Origin: a virus
Strand: one strand, 5' to 3'
Length of the DNA stretch: 64,000 nucleotides
IMG/VR virus record: IMGVR_UViG_3300023170_000023
Coordinates: 1 to 64,000 of that record
The translations under genes were made by a program, and so were the position numbers. Under the pieces are notes generated by a model. The model searched no databases and had not been told where the DNA came from. It saw only the letters and a program-made list of their open reading frames with translations. This document shows, piece by piece, positions 38,714 through 47,737 of this stretch; the first letter of the stretch is position 1; every line of letters starts with the position of its first letter.

Positions 38714-39691
38714 TTATACAAAGGTTGAATCGATCCACTCTGTGTCACTAGATCTCATAGAAAAATAAGGTTTCAAACTTTTTGTGGGATCTGGGAGAAA
38801 ACATAACTTACCGTCTTCGTTGTATCCAACCTCCGTCATAAAGTCTGCTCCCCAAGTAAAGATAGCACCATTAGGATCATTATAAAGTGCAGCAAATTCT
38901 GCTTCAGTACGCTTTCTAATAGCAATCCATTTATATCCAACATTTGGTGCGAATAAGTTATTTTGTTGTTCATTCAGTTGATTGGGTATAGAGAACATAC
39001 TTTCTGATGGATCGTCTTCTTTTAACTTTTCTTTCCACCAATCAACACTAGACATTTTCTTACCGTTGTAGATTCTTTTGTCCCAAGGATATGGATCGGA
39101 ATCTGGTTGTTTATGTGTTACATGAAGAGTCGTATCTTCGTGGCGAATCCAACCTCCGACGTTAAAGGCAGGAAAATGTCCTCTTGACATTAGACCACGA
39201 TGAAAAGGTCCGACTAAAATATGATGTTTATTGCCACGATGGTCTGGGTGTACTCCTATAGCACTTTGTCGTTGCCACCATTCTCCAGAATGTTTCTGAA
39301 AATTAATATTGAATTGTGTAGCACTTACACCATTTATTCGGAAAAAGTCTTCCGAAACCCACATAACATCTTGCCCGATAGATCGATCATGTATGATAAG
39401 AGTAACCCACTTATATTGATAACGATGTTGACGTATAATATGCGCTTCTCCCGCATGTTTTCTTTCATAAAAACCGACATCTATAGATTCATGGGGGAAA
39501 TAATCATTAAACATCCAAATAAAAAATTCAGTGTGATTGATTAAATCATCAGCACTTATCTGACGAGAAGAATCAAACCCCTGAACGGTTTTGTTCCATT
39601 GAGAGTCAAAGCAAGCATCAACCCATTCCCTATCTGCTTGACGAGCGAATCGCCATTGATAGACTGGTCCCATGTCATAAAGGTGTGACAT
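38714..39691 (-). CDS. GNAT-like protein, paralogue B (325 aa)
   Basis: This protein is a clear paralogue of the gene at 39702-40685: both start with a LYDxGPxYQWRFARQxD motif and end with a DSxWI(D/N)xxF motif. The middle has SAIGVHPDHRGNKHHILVGPF at about 153-173, which resembles the acetyl-CoA-binding motif A (V-x-P-x-x-R-G-x-x) of GNAT N-acetyltransferases. The rest of the fold is divergent, so activity is uncertain. It lies inside the virion cluster, eleven bases after its paralogue. A near-consensus late promoter (GATAAATA, 39717-39724) lies upstream. The function, and whether it enters the virion, are unknown. Confidence 0.6.
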   Translation of the reverse strand: MSHLYDMGPVYQWRFARQADREWVDACFDSQWNKTVQGFDSSRQISADDLINHTEFFIWMFNDYFPHESIDVGFYERKHAGEAHIIRQHRYQYKWVTLIIHDRSIGQDVMWVSEDFFRINGVSATQFNINFQKHSGEWWQRQSAIGVHPDHRGNKHHILVGPFHRGLMSRGHFPAFNVGGWIRHEDTTLHVTHKQPDSDPYPWDKRIYNGKKMSSVDWWKEKLKEDDPSESMFSIPNQLNEQQNNLFAPNVGYKWIAIRKRTEAEFAALYNDPNGAIFTWGADFMTEVGYNEDGKLCFLPDPTKSLKPYFSMRSSDTEWIDSTFV

Positions 39692-39701
39692 TTAAATAGT
39701 C

Positions 39702-40685
39702 CTATGCAAAATTAGTATTTATCCAATCCGAATCGGAGGTAAACCTACTAACAAAGGGTTTTAAACCTTTGGTTTCATCTGCTAACCATACAATTTTACC
39801 GTCACTTGATCTTGGTCCAACATCGCGTGACCAATCTGCCCAGTGTCCGTAATGTGCTCCTCTCCCGGCGTTTCTTTGAACTGCTTTTTCGTTATCATAC
39901 ATGTTTCGAACAGCAATCCATTCTCTTCCTAGTGCAGGGTCAGTACCGTATATAGTGCTTTCAGTTTCGTTGAATCTACGAGGGACTGCGATACGAGACA
40001 TATAGGGTTCTAAAGACTCTTCTCTATTAATAATAATAGATTTAAAAACGCTAACGATAGAATCTTTATTTCCAGTATTATGATCTACAATCTTATGAAC
40101 AAACGCAGGATGGTTCGCTTGAAGATATTGATCATAATAGAAAAATTGCCCTGCAATTTTAACGCCGGGAAAATGATACTGCATGAGGTCTCTTTCAATC
40201 AATCGTAAAAACAAAGAGTGTTTCTTTCCTCTATGAGTAGGATGAACATGAAAACCGTCATCACGCGACCACCACTGTCCATAACAATCTTGGGGAAGAT
40301 TATATACGTCTGTCATTCCTGTACTCAGTCTTTGCCAGTAAGGATAAACTACTGCAACATCTTCTCCGGAAGAACGTTCACGATAAATTCTAGCAATACG
40401 ATGAACATGTTTTGTCGCTCGTCCTAATACCGGATCCCCAAGACCTGAATGTTTATTTTCATAGTAAGCGTGATCTACAGACTCGAATTTAAACAAATCC
40501 CAATGTAACCACAAAAACAGTTCGGTGTTACCTACTAGTGCTTGTCCTTCGACCATCGGACTTTGTTTTACGCCAGCGGCATAAAGGTCTAGTTCTGTAT
40601 CTCGACAAGCATCTATAAAAGCTTCATCACCTTGACGAGCAAACCTCCATTGGTAAAGAGGTCCAGCGTCATATAACTGTGGCAT
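39702..40685 (-). CDS. GNAT-like protein, paralogue A (327 aa)
   Basis: The partner of the gene at 38714-39691, from a tandem duplication with considerable divergence. The GNAT-like motif is DGFHVHPTHRGKKHSLFLRL at about 159-178, again matching V-x-P-x-x-R-G-K-x-x-x-x-x-L of acetyltransferases. The N-terminus (LYDAGPLYQWRFARQGD) and C-terminus (DSDWINTNF) are shared by both copies and absent from ordinary GNATs, so they may form a common docking or dimer part. It starts at the stop of the 78-aa coiled-coil gene (1-base overlap). A role in modifying a virion or host component is possible; this is inference. Confidence 0.6.
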   Translation of the reverse strand: MPQLYDAGPLYQWRFARQGDEAFIDACRDTELDLYAAGVKQSPMVEGQALVGNTELFLWLHWDLFKFESVDHAYYENKHSGLGDPVLGRATKHVHRIARIYRERSSGEDVAVVYPYWQRLSTGMTDVYNLPQDCYGQWWSRDDGFHVHPTHRGKKHSLFLRLIERDLMQYHFPGVKIAGQFFYYDQYLQANHPAFVHKIVDHNTGNKDSIVSVFKSIIINREESLEPYMSRIAVPRRFNETESTIYGTDPALGREWIAVRNMYDNEKAVQRNAGRGAHYGHWADWSRDVGPRSSDGKIVWLADETKGLKPFVSRFTSDSDWINTNFA

Positions 40686-40921
40686 TAGTTTTTCTCCAGT
40701 AATTGTTGTAACATGCCTTTGATATCAGACATATCGTTTTCTAAATTGCTAATACGATTAACAAGATCTTGTTTCTCTTGCTGTTCTTTTAATTTCAGAT
40801 CACGAGTTTTACGATACGCTTCAAACTCGTCCACGTTCGTATTTATCAAAGCACCGCTAGTTTTGTCTCTTACTAAATGCGGATGGTCTATCACTTGTTG
40901 ATATCTGCTAGGATCAAGCAT
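40685..40921 (-). CDS. Small coiled-coil virion protein (78 aa)
   Basis: A 78-residue protein. Residues 1-35 are mixed, with a DHPHLVRDKTSGALINTN segment. Residues about 36-76 form a clear heptad-type coiled coil (KEQQEKQDLVNRISNLENDM ... MLQQLLEKN). It overlaps both neighbours by one base, so it is translated in step with the 1777-aa structural gene. Small coiled-coil proteins with this N-terminus occur beside large structural genes in marine T4-like phages. A trimerisation or attachment role is likely but inferred. Confidence 0.6.
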   Translation of the reverse strand: MLDPSRYQQVIDHPHLVRDKTSGALINTNVDEFEAYRKTRDLKLKEQQEKQDLVNRISNLENDMSDIKGMLQQLLEKN

Positions 40922-43900
40922 TACAAGAAGGTTCCTACATTGATTCCTGTGATCTGAGGTACTTTCGCTAAGTTAGTAGATTTCATTACCGCTTTAATTT
41001 GTGACATACTAAATTTAGGAAGTCCTGTAACTTCAAATTCAATCGGATGAGTTATTTGAGGATTCTCTTCTTTTATTATGTCTTTCTTTATGTTAACGGT
41101 TGCTCCACTAGGAAGACCAGCAGCACCGGGTTCAACCTTAATCCAATTCTGATCTAAGATGTTTTGTCCCGTCATTACTGCACGATAATAGAAATCTAAG
41201 TTTGCTACATTAGGAACATTAGCATCGATTTTCGCTTCTAAAATTGTAGAAGGTTCTACGGTTTCTAGTGGTGCGGTTTGATGCTGAGAAGTAGCAGAAG
41301 AACCATAAGGTTCGGTTTCTACAACTTCATCGATATAATACCCATTGTCTATACAATTCTGAATCAAAGTCATTGAACATCTTTGGAGATCAATAACCGG
41401 AGAAACGTAATTGTTTGCAGACTTAAGGTCCACTTTAACGTCTAGTGAAAACCCACTGTTCCCTGAGATACTCGGTTCAGAAATTTCTACGCTTCTATCA
41501 GCGATAAGTTTGGGGAAATCAAATTCAACATTAGTGCCGGGAACGATTCGAGAATAATTTTGATCTTTCACAAACTTAGTTTCAGATCCACCAAGGGATT
41601 TGCCTGAAGTGAATCGTGCAGACACGTCAATAGAACACTTATTAGGTACAATTGAATCAATGTTTGCCATCGCGGTGGTGAACTGCCTGTTCCTGCTAGA
41701 AAGAACATTACTTCCTCCTACGTTGCCTGTAGTAGTAGGAGCAGAACCCAAAGTAAACGTAAAGTGTTTAGCATCGACATCTACAACGGTATGAGTAGCG
41801 TTAAGGTTTGCCTCTGTTATACCGTTACCAAAACTTCCTGCTTCAACACCAGAAATAGTTACGCTTTCTCCCGCACTTAATCCATGACAGTCGTGTTTAA
41901 CTTTAACCGTAGTAGTGCCATTAAGAACGATAGGATCTTTTTGTAACAAGTTGTAAGGTAGGGTCACGTTGCGTAATACCAAACTTGCGTTGGTTTCAAA
42001 AACTGCACGATACAAAGTGAATGCCAGATCTAGTTCTTTAGATGCTTTAGCACTTCCTGAGTGCGGCAAGAACAGTTGTCCGTTTGCTGCCTGAGAAGAA
42101 ACTACAACATCAGTAGAGTTTAATTTGAATTCACCAGTCTTAGCAATAAAGATTCTGTAGTTTGAAGACTGTGTCTTGACTACTAACGCGTACTCTTTAC
42201 CGGGATCTAAGAAAACAGGTTCTTCGAAGGTAAACGTTGTTGATTCTAATCCACTTGCATTTTCGTTTACAGAACCGGGTTCCAGAGTAACCGTAGATCC
42301 GGGTACTACTGAGTTTCCGGGTTTTCCGTTTACCATATTTCGGATTTCAACCGTAACCGGAATAGAAGTGTCTTTCGTTTCAAAGAATAAATCTACTTTA
42401 GTCAATACAACACCAAACTGATTGTCTACCGTGAAACTTTGTGCAAAAGGATACGACACATCATCATCCGGAGAAGATGATGTTCCCGCGTATGACATCT
42501 GGTTGACATCTACGTAATCTGAAATGACACTAGAAAGATCTATACCAGAAAGATTAATGTTTCCGGGGAAGTCGCCACCCCAACCACCAGAGATTGCTGG
42601 TTGAATTAATGCAACATCACCAACACCAATACCGTTAAGATAATCTTTCATCTCTGAAGCATTGTAAGGACGTTTGATTTTACTTTCAACTAACCTTGCT
42701 TTTTTAGGCATGCGTGGAGAAGTGATACCATCTTTTCTGTTTTCTACCATCCCAGAAGTATCATATATCGCAACGGCATAACTACCCGCTTGATTAATAT
42801 CCGGAGTACTTACGTCCATAAGTTTAAATTCTTTCTTACCGCATTTAAATCTAAGAGACGTGTCATTTTGCGCAACTAAGGTTCTTGGAATACCATTAGC
42901 ACGAAGAGGAACCGTTGATGTGCCTCTAACATTAGGAATGAAGAATGAACCTTCGATTTTCCCTGATGCTGATGAGGTCAAAGTAGCAGAACCGTCTGGA
43001 TGTCCAGAAGTGCTGCTTTGCCCTTGGTTACCAATATCATTTGAGTTAGATGCATAACGAGAAAACGCTTCGTCATTACACCAGTTAGAAACGTCTACAC
43101 CGTCAAAGAACGGAACAAATCGAGTGTTTGGTTTCAACCCTGTGGCACGGAAATAAATTTTACGTGATCGAATCCAAGGAACAATAGCAGCATCAACGGT
43201 TCTACCTGCAGAATTCACTGTTCTAATAGTCTCGTTTGAGATAACACGATTTACGTGCCCACCACTAGAAACTGCTCTTCGAGGATGTCGCTGAGAAACG
43301 TTTCTTGGTTTTTTAACAACTCCTGCACGACCATATCGAGTCAATTCATTAGGATTAACTTCGAAATCTTCTATTCTACGTCCGTGCCAATTCCATTGGT
43401 GAGAGTTATAAAGAAGTGCTTCTTTAACTTCTATTCTTCCTCCTCCCGGTGTAGTTCTGGTACCCGTTTGCTCAGATTTCCATTCATCTGACGAAGGAGA
43501 AAGTTCCAAATCTCCGACATAATCGGTTTTAGAGTTTGCGTTAATTGAAACTGACTGAGTGAACAAAGGTTGATCGATCCACTGTGTTTCCGTATGATCA
43601 ATATAAATGTTATCCCCTTTTAAAAGCACGTTTTTAGAACTGTGCTTATAAGTTGGCAATCCTGCATCGGTGACTCCGTCATCTGGACGATAAATCAAAC
43701 GATAGTTATCATCAGAAACACATGCGCGAAGCAATTTGTTTTCCGGGTCTAAAGAAGCGCAATAGTCATCATGGTTTACAAAAGAACCAGAATGATCTGT
43801 AAAATCATCTACTTGTCTTCCTGTTTCTGGAACTGGAGTACCAGTATTATCGGTTCTTTGTGCTGCCATTTTTGCTTCTAATTCAGCAAGAGACAACGTG

Positions 43901-46254
43901 TATGATTCCTCTAAAGCATCTAACTTTCTTTCTAACTTGGCAATGTCTGCCATAGTATATCGTTTGTGTTCGATAAAAGTCGTGTTAATATCTTCAGGAC
44001 TGACTGTGTTAGGATTCATCACAATCTTATACAACTCTAAAGCATTATCAGGGGTCTTCTTAAACTGAGGATCCCTCGACTGTTGTCCTAACAATATTTG
44101 AAATTGACCATCTTCGGTAGCAATTAATTTGTCTGCGCGTGAAAGATAGTAACTAGCAGTAACCTGAATTGAACTTCCTTGAACAGGATGAACTGCTTCT
44201 ATACGATTAGATCCCGTTTTAAGTCCACGAAAATCCACATAGTCTCTAAGACTTACAATCGTACCATCAGATTGAACATGATCGGGTATTTCTGTATAAT
44301 CCACATTCCCGTAAGATCCTGCATCAAAGAACAATCCAGTTCCTGCACCACCGACTTCAACGTTACCCCAACTCCAATACTTGTAGGTAACATCAATTGC
44401 TCCTGTATAAGCGCCTGCGTCTTTTAGTTTAAGAGAAGCAATTTCATAATGCGTATCTCTTTGCCCATTGTCCAACGTAAACTCTCTTGTGATATCAGCA
44501 GTCCCTTTAAGGATGCTGGTCACTTCAAGAACATCTGGGTCCTGAAGTTCTGCTACGCCACCAACGATTGTTGCCGTATAGGTTTTCGTAGACAAAGTCT
44601 TTGTTTTTCTTTGTGCGTTGTTTCTTTCTACTACTGCTACAACATAGTGGTCGCCTGCTCCAAGACCAGAAATACTAAAGTTATCCGGAGTTGCACCTAT
44701 AGTAATAACAGCATTGGTGACTATAGCATTAGTGGTTTTACTAACTACCAACCATTGCGCCTTGTCTCTGTATTCTTCATCTGGAGAAGAGATATCACCA
44801 GAAATACTACCACCGTTTTGAACGGTGTATTGCTTCCAATATCTAAACTGATAATTAGAAATCAAACGTGGTCTAACACGAGGGAGAGCATACAATCCAG
44901 TCTGGTTATTTGATTCTTTCAATTCTCCTGCCGTGGTCAAATCGAAGTAATCAGAAGTACTTGTTCCTATAGATGCAACTGAACTGAAATCAGAGTTTAC
45001 ATCGACCATTTCAATATTATCTAAATGAACCCTATAAACACCAGAAGACTCATATGTTAAACCCTTGATATATGCAGTCCCTATAGGTCCCCCGGTGCCT
45101 CCGGTTGAAGTATAAAGGTTAACTCGATCCGATCCACTTGCATCTGCATAGCGACTTAAGTCTGCACTGGAAGCATCAACATAAACATAAGTACCATAGT
45201 CAACCGGAATATAGTCTGCTTCCAGTTCTTCGTATTGTTGTGGACGAGGTAATTTTAACTTAAGAGGATTTTCGTTTTCGACACGGTAACCGCGAACATA
45301 TGCAAGTCCGGGACTAATAACAGCAAAAATATCTGAGTCGGTGCTATCGTCATCTTCGAAAGTTAACTGAAATGGTTCTGCAAGGTAGTTCCCCGATTCT
45401 TCGTAAGTCCTTCTTGCCATCATGTCGTTAATTGTGTTATACTCATCCAACTCATTAATTTGTTCTACGATGGTAGAGTTAATAATACGACACAAGAAAA
45501 TAAACGAATCTGTTCCCGTTGCATTTGCTTTATCTGTTAACACCAAACGAATTCTATAACGATCTGCACCGGGTGCGGCAACGTTTGGAGTTTCACCACT
45601 GTTATCATATAGATCTGTGGTATCATTTACCGTGATAACATCTTGTGTAACAACAAAACCTACGGTTCCATTAAAAACTCTAGAAGTTGGAGAAACAATC
45701 AAAGATTGCTTAGGAGCATAAACAAATCTCCCTGCCGCAAAGAAATCACCAGAATCTACAATTACGCGAACACCAGCACCTATGTCAGTGCTGTTAGAAC
45801 CTACTGTGTAAACACCAGAGTTAATTCCTTCACCCAACGTGAAACGAGTTTCTGTTGCTCCCGGTGCTGCTCCCCCAGTTCCTGTGTATCGAATATAAAG
45901 ACGTGCATCGTTAGATGCAATTTCAACCGTTTCTAATACAACGGCAGAAACACCACTGGTATCACCAACCAAATTGGTACCAACCGCGATAGTTTCTGCA
46001 CCAGTTCCCGTAACACGAACATATTTGTAATTATTGTCAACTTCAATAAGTCCCGCTCGAACCGCAGAACCTTCTTTGAAAATATTTCTTCCGAAACGAG
46101 TTATCTCTTGTTGAATAATTGTTTGTAACTGAGTCAACTCTCTTGCTTGAAGAGAACGCCCAGAGTTAAACAATATTTTGTGATAACCTTCTGCTTCGTC
46201 CCAATCGTCTCTATAAATCGATGATTCGGTTGTGCTGTTATAAGTGTTAGGCAT
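40921..46254 (-). CDS. 1777-aa baseplate/tail structural protein with DUF4815-like N-terminus
   Basis: The N-terminal half begins with YNSTTESSIYRDDWDEAEGYHKILF and LQARELTQLQTIIQQEITRFG. This matches the DUF4815-type domain of large phage structural proteins, including FAVISPGLAYVRGYRVE at about 310-326. A central helical stretch (about 755-790) separates it from a second half with PFAQSFTVDNQFGVVLTKVDLFF-type jelly-roll domains. It follows gp25, gp6 and gp8, the place where T4 has gp7 to gp10, none of which I can find. It may therefore fill the outer wedge role of gp7 or gp10, or anchor long tail fibres. A near-consensus late promoter (CATAAATA, 46329-46336) lies upstream inside the end of gp8. 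Confidence 0.68.
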   Translation of the reverse strand: MPNTYNSTTESSIYRDDWDEAEGYHKILFNSGRSLQARELTQLQTIIQQEITRFGRNIFKEGSAVRAGLIEVDNNYKYVRVTGTGAETIAVGTNLVGDTSGVSAVVLETVEIASNDARLYIRYTGTGGAAPGATETRFTLGEGINSGVYTVGSNSTDIGAGVRVIVDSGDFFAAGRFVYAPKQSLIVSPTSRVFNGTVGFVVTQDVITVNDTTDLYDNSGETPNVAAPGADRYRIRLVLTDKANATGTDSFIFLCRIINSTIVEQINELDEYNTINDMMARRTYEESGNYLAEPFQLTFEDDDSTDSDIFAVISPGLAYVRGYRVENENPLKLKLPRPQQYEELEADYIPVDYGTYVYVDASSADLSRYADASGSDRVNLYTSTGGTGGPIGTAYIKGLTYESSGVYRVHLDNIEMVDVNSDFSSVASIGTSTSDYFDLTTAGELKESNNQTGLYALPRVRPRLISNYQFRYWKQYTVQNGGSISGDISSPDEEYRDKAQWLVVSKTTNAIVTNAVITIGATPDNFSISGLGAGDHYVVAVVERNNAQRKTKTLSTKTYTATIVGGVAELQDPDVLEVTSILKGTADITREFTLDNGQRDTHYEIASLKLKDAGAYTGAIDVTYKYWSWGNVEVGGAGTGLFFDAGSYGNVDYTEIPDHVQSDGTIVSLRDYVDFRGLKTGSNRIEAVHPVQGSSIQVTASYYLSRADKLIATEDGQFQILLGQQSRDPQFKKTPDNALELYKIVMNPNTVSPEDINTTFIEHKRYTMADIAKLERKLDALEESYTLSLAELEAKMAAQRTDNTGTPVPETGRQVDDFTDHSGSFVNHDDYCASLDPENKLLRACVSDDNYRLIYRPDDGVTDAGLPTYKHSSKNVLLKGDNIYIDHTETQWIDQPLFTQSVSINANSKTDYVGDLELSPSSDEWKSEQTGTRTTPGGGRIEVKEALLYNSHQWNWHGRRIEDFEVNPNELTRYGRAGVVKKPRNVSQRHPRRAVSSGGHVNRVISNETIRTVNSAGRTVDAAIVPWIRSRKIYFRATGLKPNTRFVPFFDGVDVSNWCNDEAFSRYASNSNDIGNQGQSSTSGHPDGSATLTSSASGKIEGSFFIPNVRGTSTVPLRANGIPRTLVAQNDTSLRFKCGKKEFKLMDVSTPDINQAGSYAVAIYDTSGMVENRKDGITSPRMPKKARLVESKIKRPYNASEMKDYLNGIGVGDVALIQPAISGGWGGDFPGNINLSGIDLSSVISDYVDVNQMSYAGTSSSPDDDVSYPFAQSFTVDNQFGVVLTKVDLFFETKDTSIPVTVEIRNMVNGKPGNSVVPGSTVTLEPGSVNENASGLESTTFTFEEPVFLDPGKEYALVVKTQSSNYRIFIAKTGEFKLNSTDVVVSSQAANGQLFLPHSGSAKASKELDLAFTLYRAVFETNASLVLRNVTLPYNLLQKDPIVLNGTTTVKVKHDCHGLSAGESVTISGVEAGSFGNGITEANLNATHTVVDVDAKHFTFTLGSAPTTTGNVGGSNVLSSRNRQFTTAMANIDSIVPNKCSIDVSARFTSGKSLGGSETKFVKDQNYSRIVPGTNVEFDFPKLIADRSVEISEPSISGNSGFSLDVKVDLKSANNYVSPVIDLQRCSMTLIQNCIDNGYYIDEVVETEPYGSSATSQHQTAPLETVEPSTILEAKIDANVPNVANLDFYYRAVMTGQNILDQNWIKVEPGAAGLPSGATVNIKKDIIKEENPQITHPIEFEVTGLPKFSMSQIKAVMKSTNLAKVPQITGINVGTFL

Positions 46255-46263
46255 GTGTTAATC

Positions 46264-47709
46264 CTAGAATGAGATAATTATCTTAATGTCTTCGGTTTGG
46301 TTGGGGTCTCTGTCGATTGGTGCGATATTATTTATGTATAGTATCTCACCAGAATATACATCAAGGTCTGGGTCTATCTGATCCGCTTGTACAAACGTAC
46401 CAAGATCAACTGGACCATTGATAAGAGTAGCATTACCAGCAGTGTCCTGATCGGTAATAACTTCTCCTTGACGGAAATTAGCATATCCAGTTTCAGCGGT
46501 TTGGTGAATGTATACATCATTACCGTCAATGTGGTCAACAATCGCTTTAGCACCACTAGTGTCACCAGCAATGATGTTGTCCTCTTGGATATTGGTAACA
46601 CCCGTAGTCTGTAGAGCACGGTTTGCTTTTCCAGTATTAGCAGTGAAAAGATCAGAACTATTATAATTAGTTGGATCTTTAAACAGAAGTATTTGTCTGA
46701 AATCGTTGGCAGTAAACAGTGTAGAAAACTCATCGTCTTCAAAATCTGTTGTTACAAGAAGACTTTCTGCTTTAAGAGTTTTAATAGGGTCTGCTTCAAC
46801 TCCGTTGTTAGGTCCAAGAACAACCCTTAAGGTTGCGTCTTCAGAAGGAATAGAAGTATCTTCAATTACAACAGAAGCAACACTATATCCTGTTCCACGA
46901 TTAGTAACACGAACGGTTTGAATAACACCACCGACAACGCTCACGATTGCCGTTGCTCCGGTGCCATCTCCTACCACGGTTGCTGTAGTGTTTGTACCAC
47001 TATATCCTGCACCGCCATCAATTACTTTAATGTTTAATACCTGACCCGTTGTATCTCCAGTCAGATTATAACTTGCTTTGTTAACCTGTTGAATTTCATA
47101 TTGCTCGGTTTCAACGTCTTGATCTAAAGGATCTTGAGTAAAAGACGAGACAGGAATGTAGTTAAGAGTAAGAAAACGATTGATAGCAACCTGACTTAGA
47201 GTAAACAAATATCTCCAAGTATATCCTTTACCGTAACCACCCGTTCCTCTTTGTGAATCTAGAGTAACGAATTCGTTTTCTAATGGTTGAATAGGATCTG
47301 AAAAAACACCAGTTCCGCCGTTAATAAAAGATCTGTCTGGTTCTATATCACTAGGAATAACAATACCAGCATCAGTGTACCCTTGTTCTATACACAAAAA
47401 GAATTCATATTTACTGTTCATCACGTAAGGAATAGCAGTCTGTGATGAATCATCATACGGTTGATAAATTGTGTCTGATGACCAGTCCTGTCTAGCAACC
47501 GCTGCAGAAACACCCGTGACGATTTTTACGTGTTGAGTAGAACCACGAGATTCTCTGGCATATTCAAAACTGGTTTGAGGACTCGCTGGAGTTTCGCCTG
47601 CACCCCAAGTTTCTGATCTGCCCAAACCAATGTACAACCCGGAGTTAAAAGTCTCTTTCGTGTCTTTGATGATCTGTGCAATAAATTCTGTTGTTACTAC
47701 CGCTGCCAT
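46264..47709 (-). CDS. gp8: Baseplate wedge protein gp8
   Basis: Similar to T4 gp8, a wedge component of the baseplate. The N-terminal LYIGLGRSETWG corresponds to T4 IFITFGRSEPWS, GYTWRYLFTL to GYVWEYLFEI, and the C-terminal YSGEILYINNIAPIDRDPNQ to HSGEMIYMENRPPIIMAMDQ. At 481 residues it is longer than T4 gp8 (334). The extra length is a beta-rich insertion at about 230-320 containing two GAGYSGTNTTATVVGDG-like strands. It sits directly after gp6, with a perfect late promoter 21 bases upstream of its start. Confidence 0.9.
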   Translation of the reverse strand: MAAVVTTEFIAQIIKDTKETFNSGLYIGLGRSETWGAGETPASPQTSFEYARESRGSTQHVKIVTGVSAAVARQDWSSDTIYQPYDDSSQTAIPYVMNSKYEFFLCIEQGYTDAGIVIPSDIEPDRSFINGGTGVFSDPIQPLENEFVTLDSQRGTGGYGKGYTWRYLFTLSQVAINRFLTLNYIPVSSFTQDPLDQDVETEQYEIQQVNKASYNLTGDTTGQVLNIKVIDGGAGYSGTNTTATVVGDGTGATAIVSVVGGVIQTVRVTNRGTGYSVASVVIEDTSIPSEDATLRVVLGPNNGVEADPIKTLKAESLLVTTDFEDDEFSTLFTANDFRQILLFKDPTNYNSSDLFTANTGKANRALQTTGVTNIQEDNIIAGDTSGAKAIVDHIDGNDVYIHQTAETGYANFRQGEVITDQDTAGNATLINGPVDLGTFVQADQIDPDLDVYSGEILYINNIAPIDRDPNQTEDIKIIISF

Positions 47710-47729
47710 ATCTTAATCCGTAATAGTCC

Positions 47730-47737
47730 TATTTATA
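47730..47737 (-). promoter_or_regulatory. T4-type late promoter for gp8
   Basis: Exact TATAAATA on the minus strand, overlapping the last codons of gp6 and 21 bases before the gp8 ATG. Confidence 0.75.

Noticed and set aside
39717-39724. GATAAATA, CATAAATA (46329-46336) and AATAAATA (54771-54778) as late promoters
   Set aside because: Each differs from TATAAATA by one base and lies at a fair distance from a gene. Single-mismatch matches are expected by chance in AT-rich DNA, so they are mentioned but not listed as features.
40921-46254. Calling the 1777-aa protein gp7 or gp10
   Set aside because: No sequence motif of either T4 protein is visible. Only gene position suggests it, so no symbol was given.
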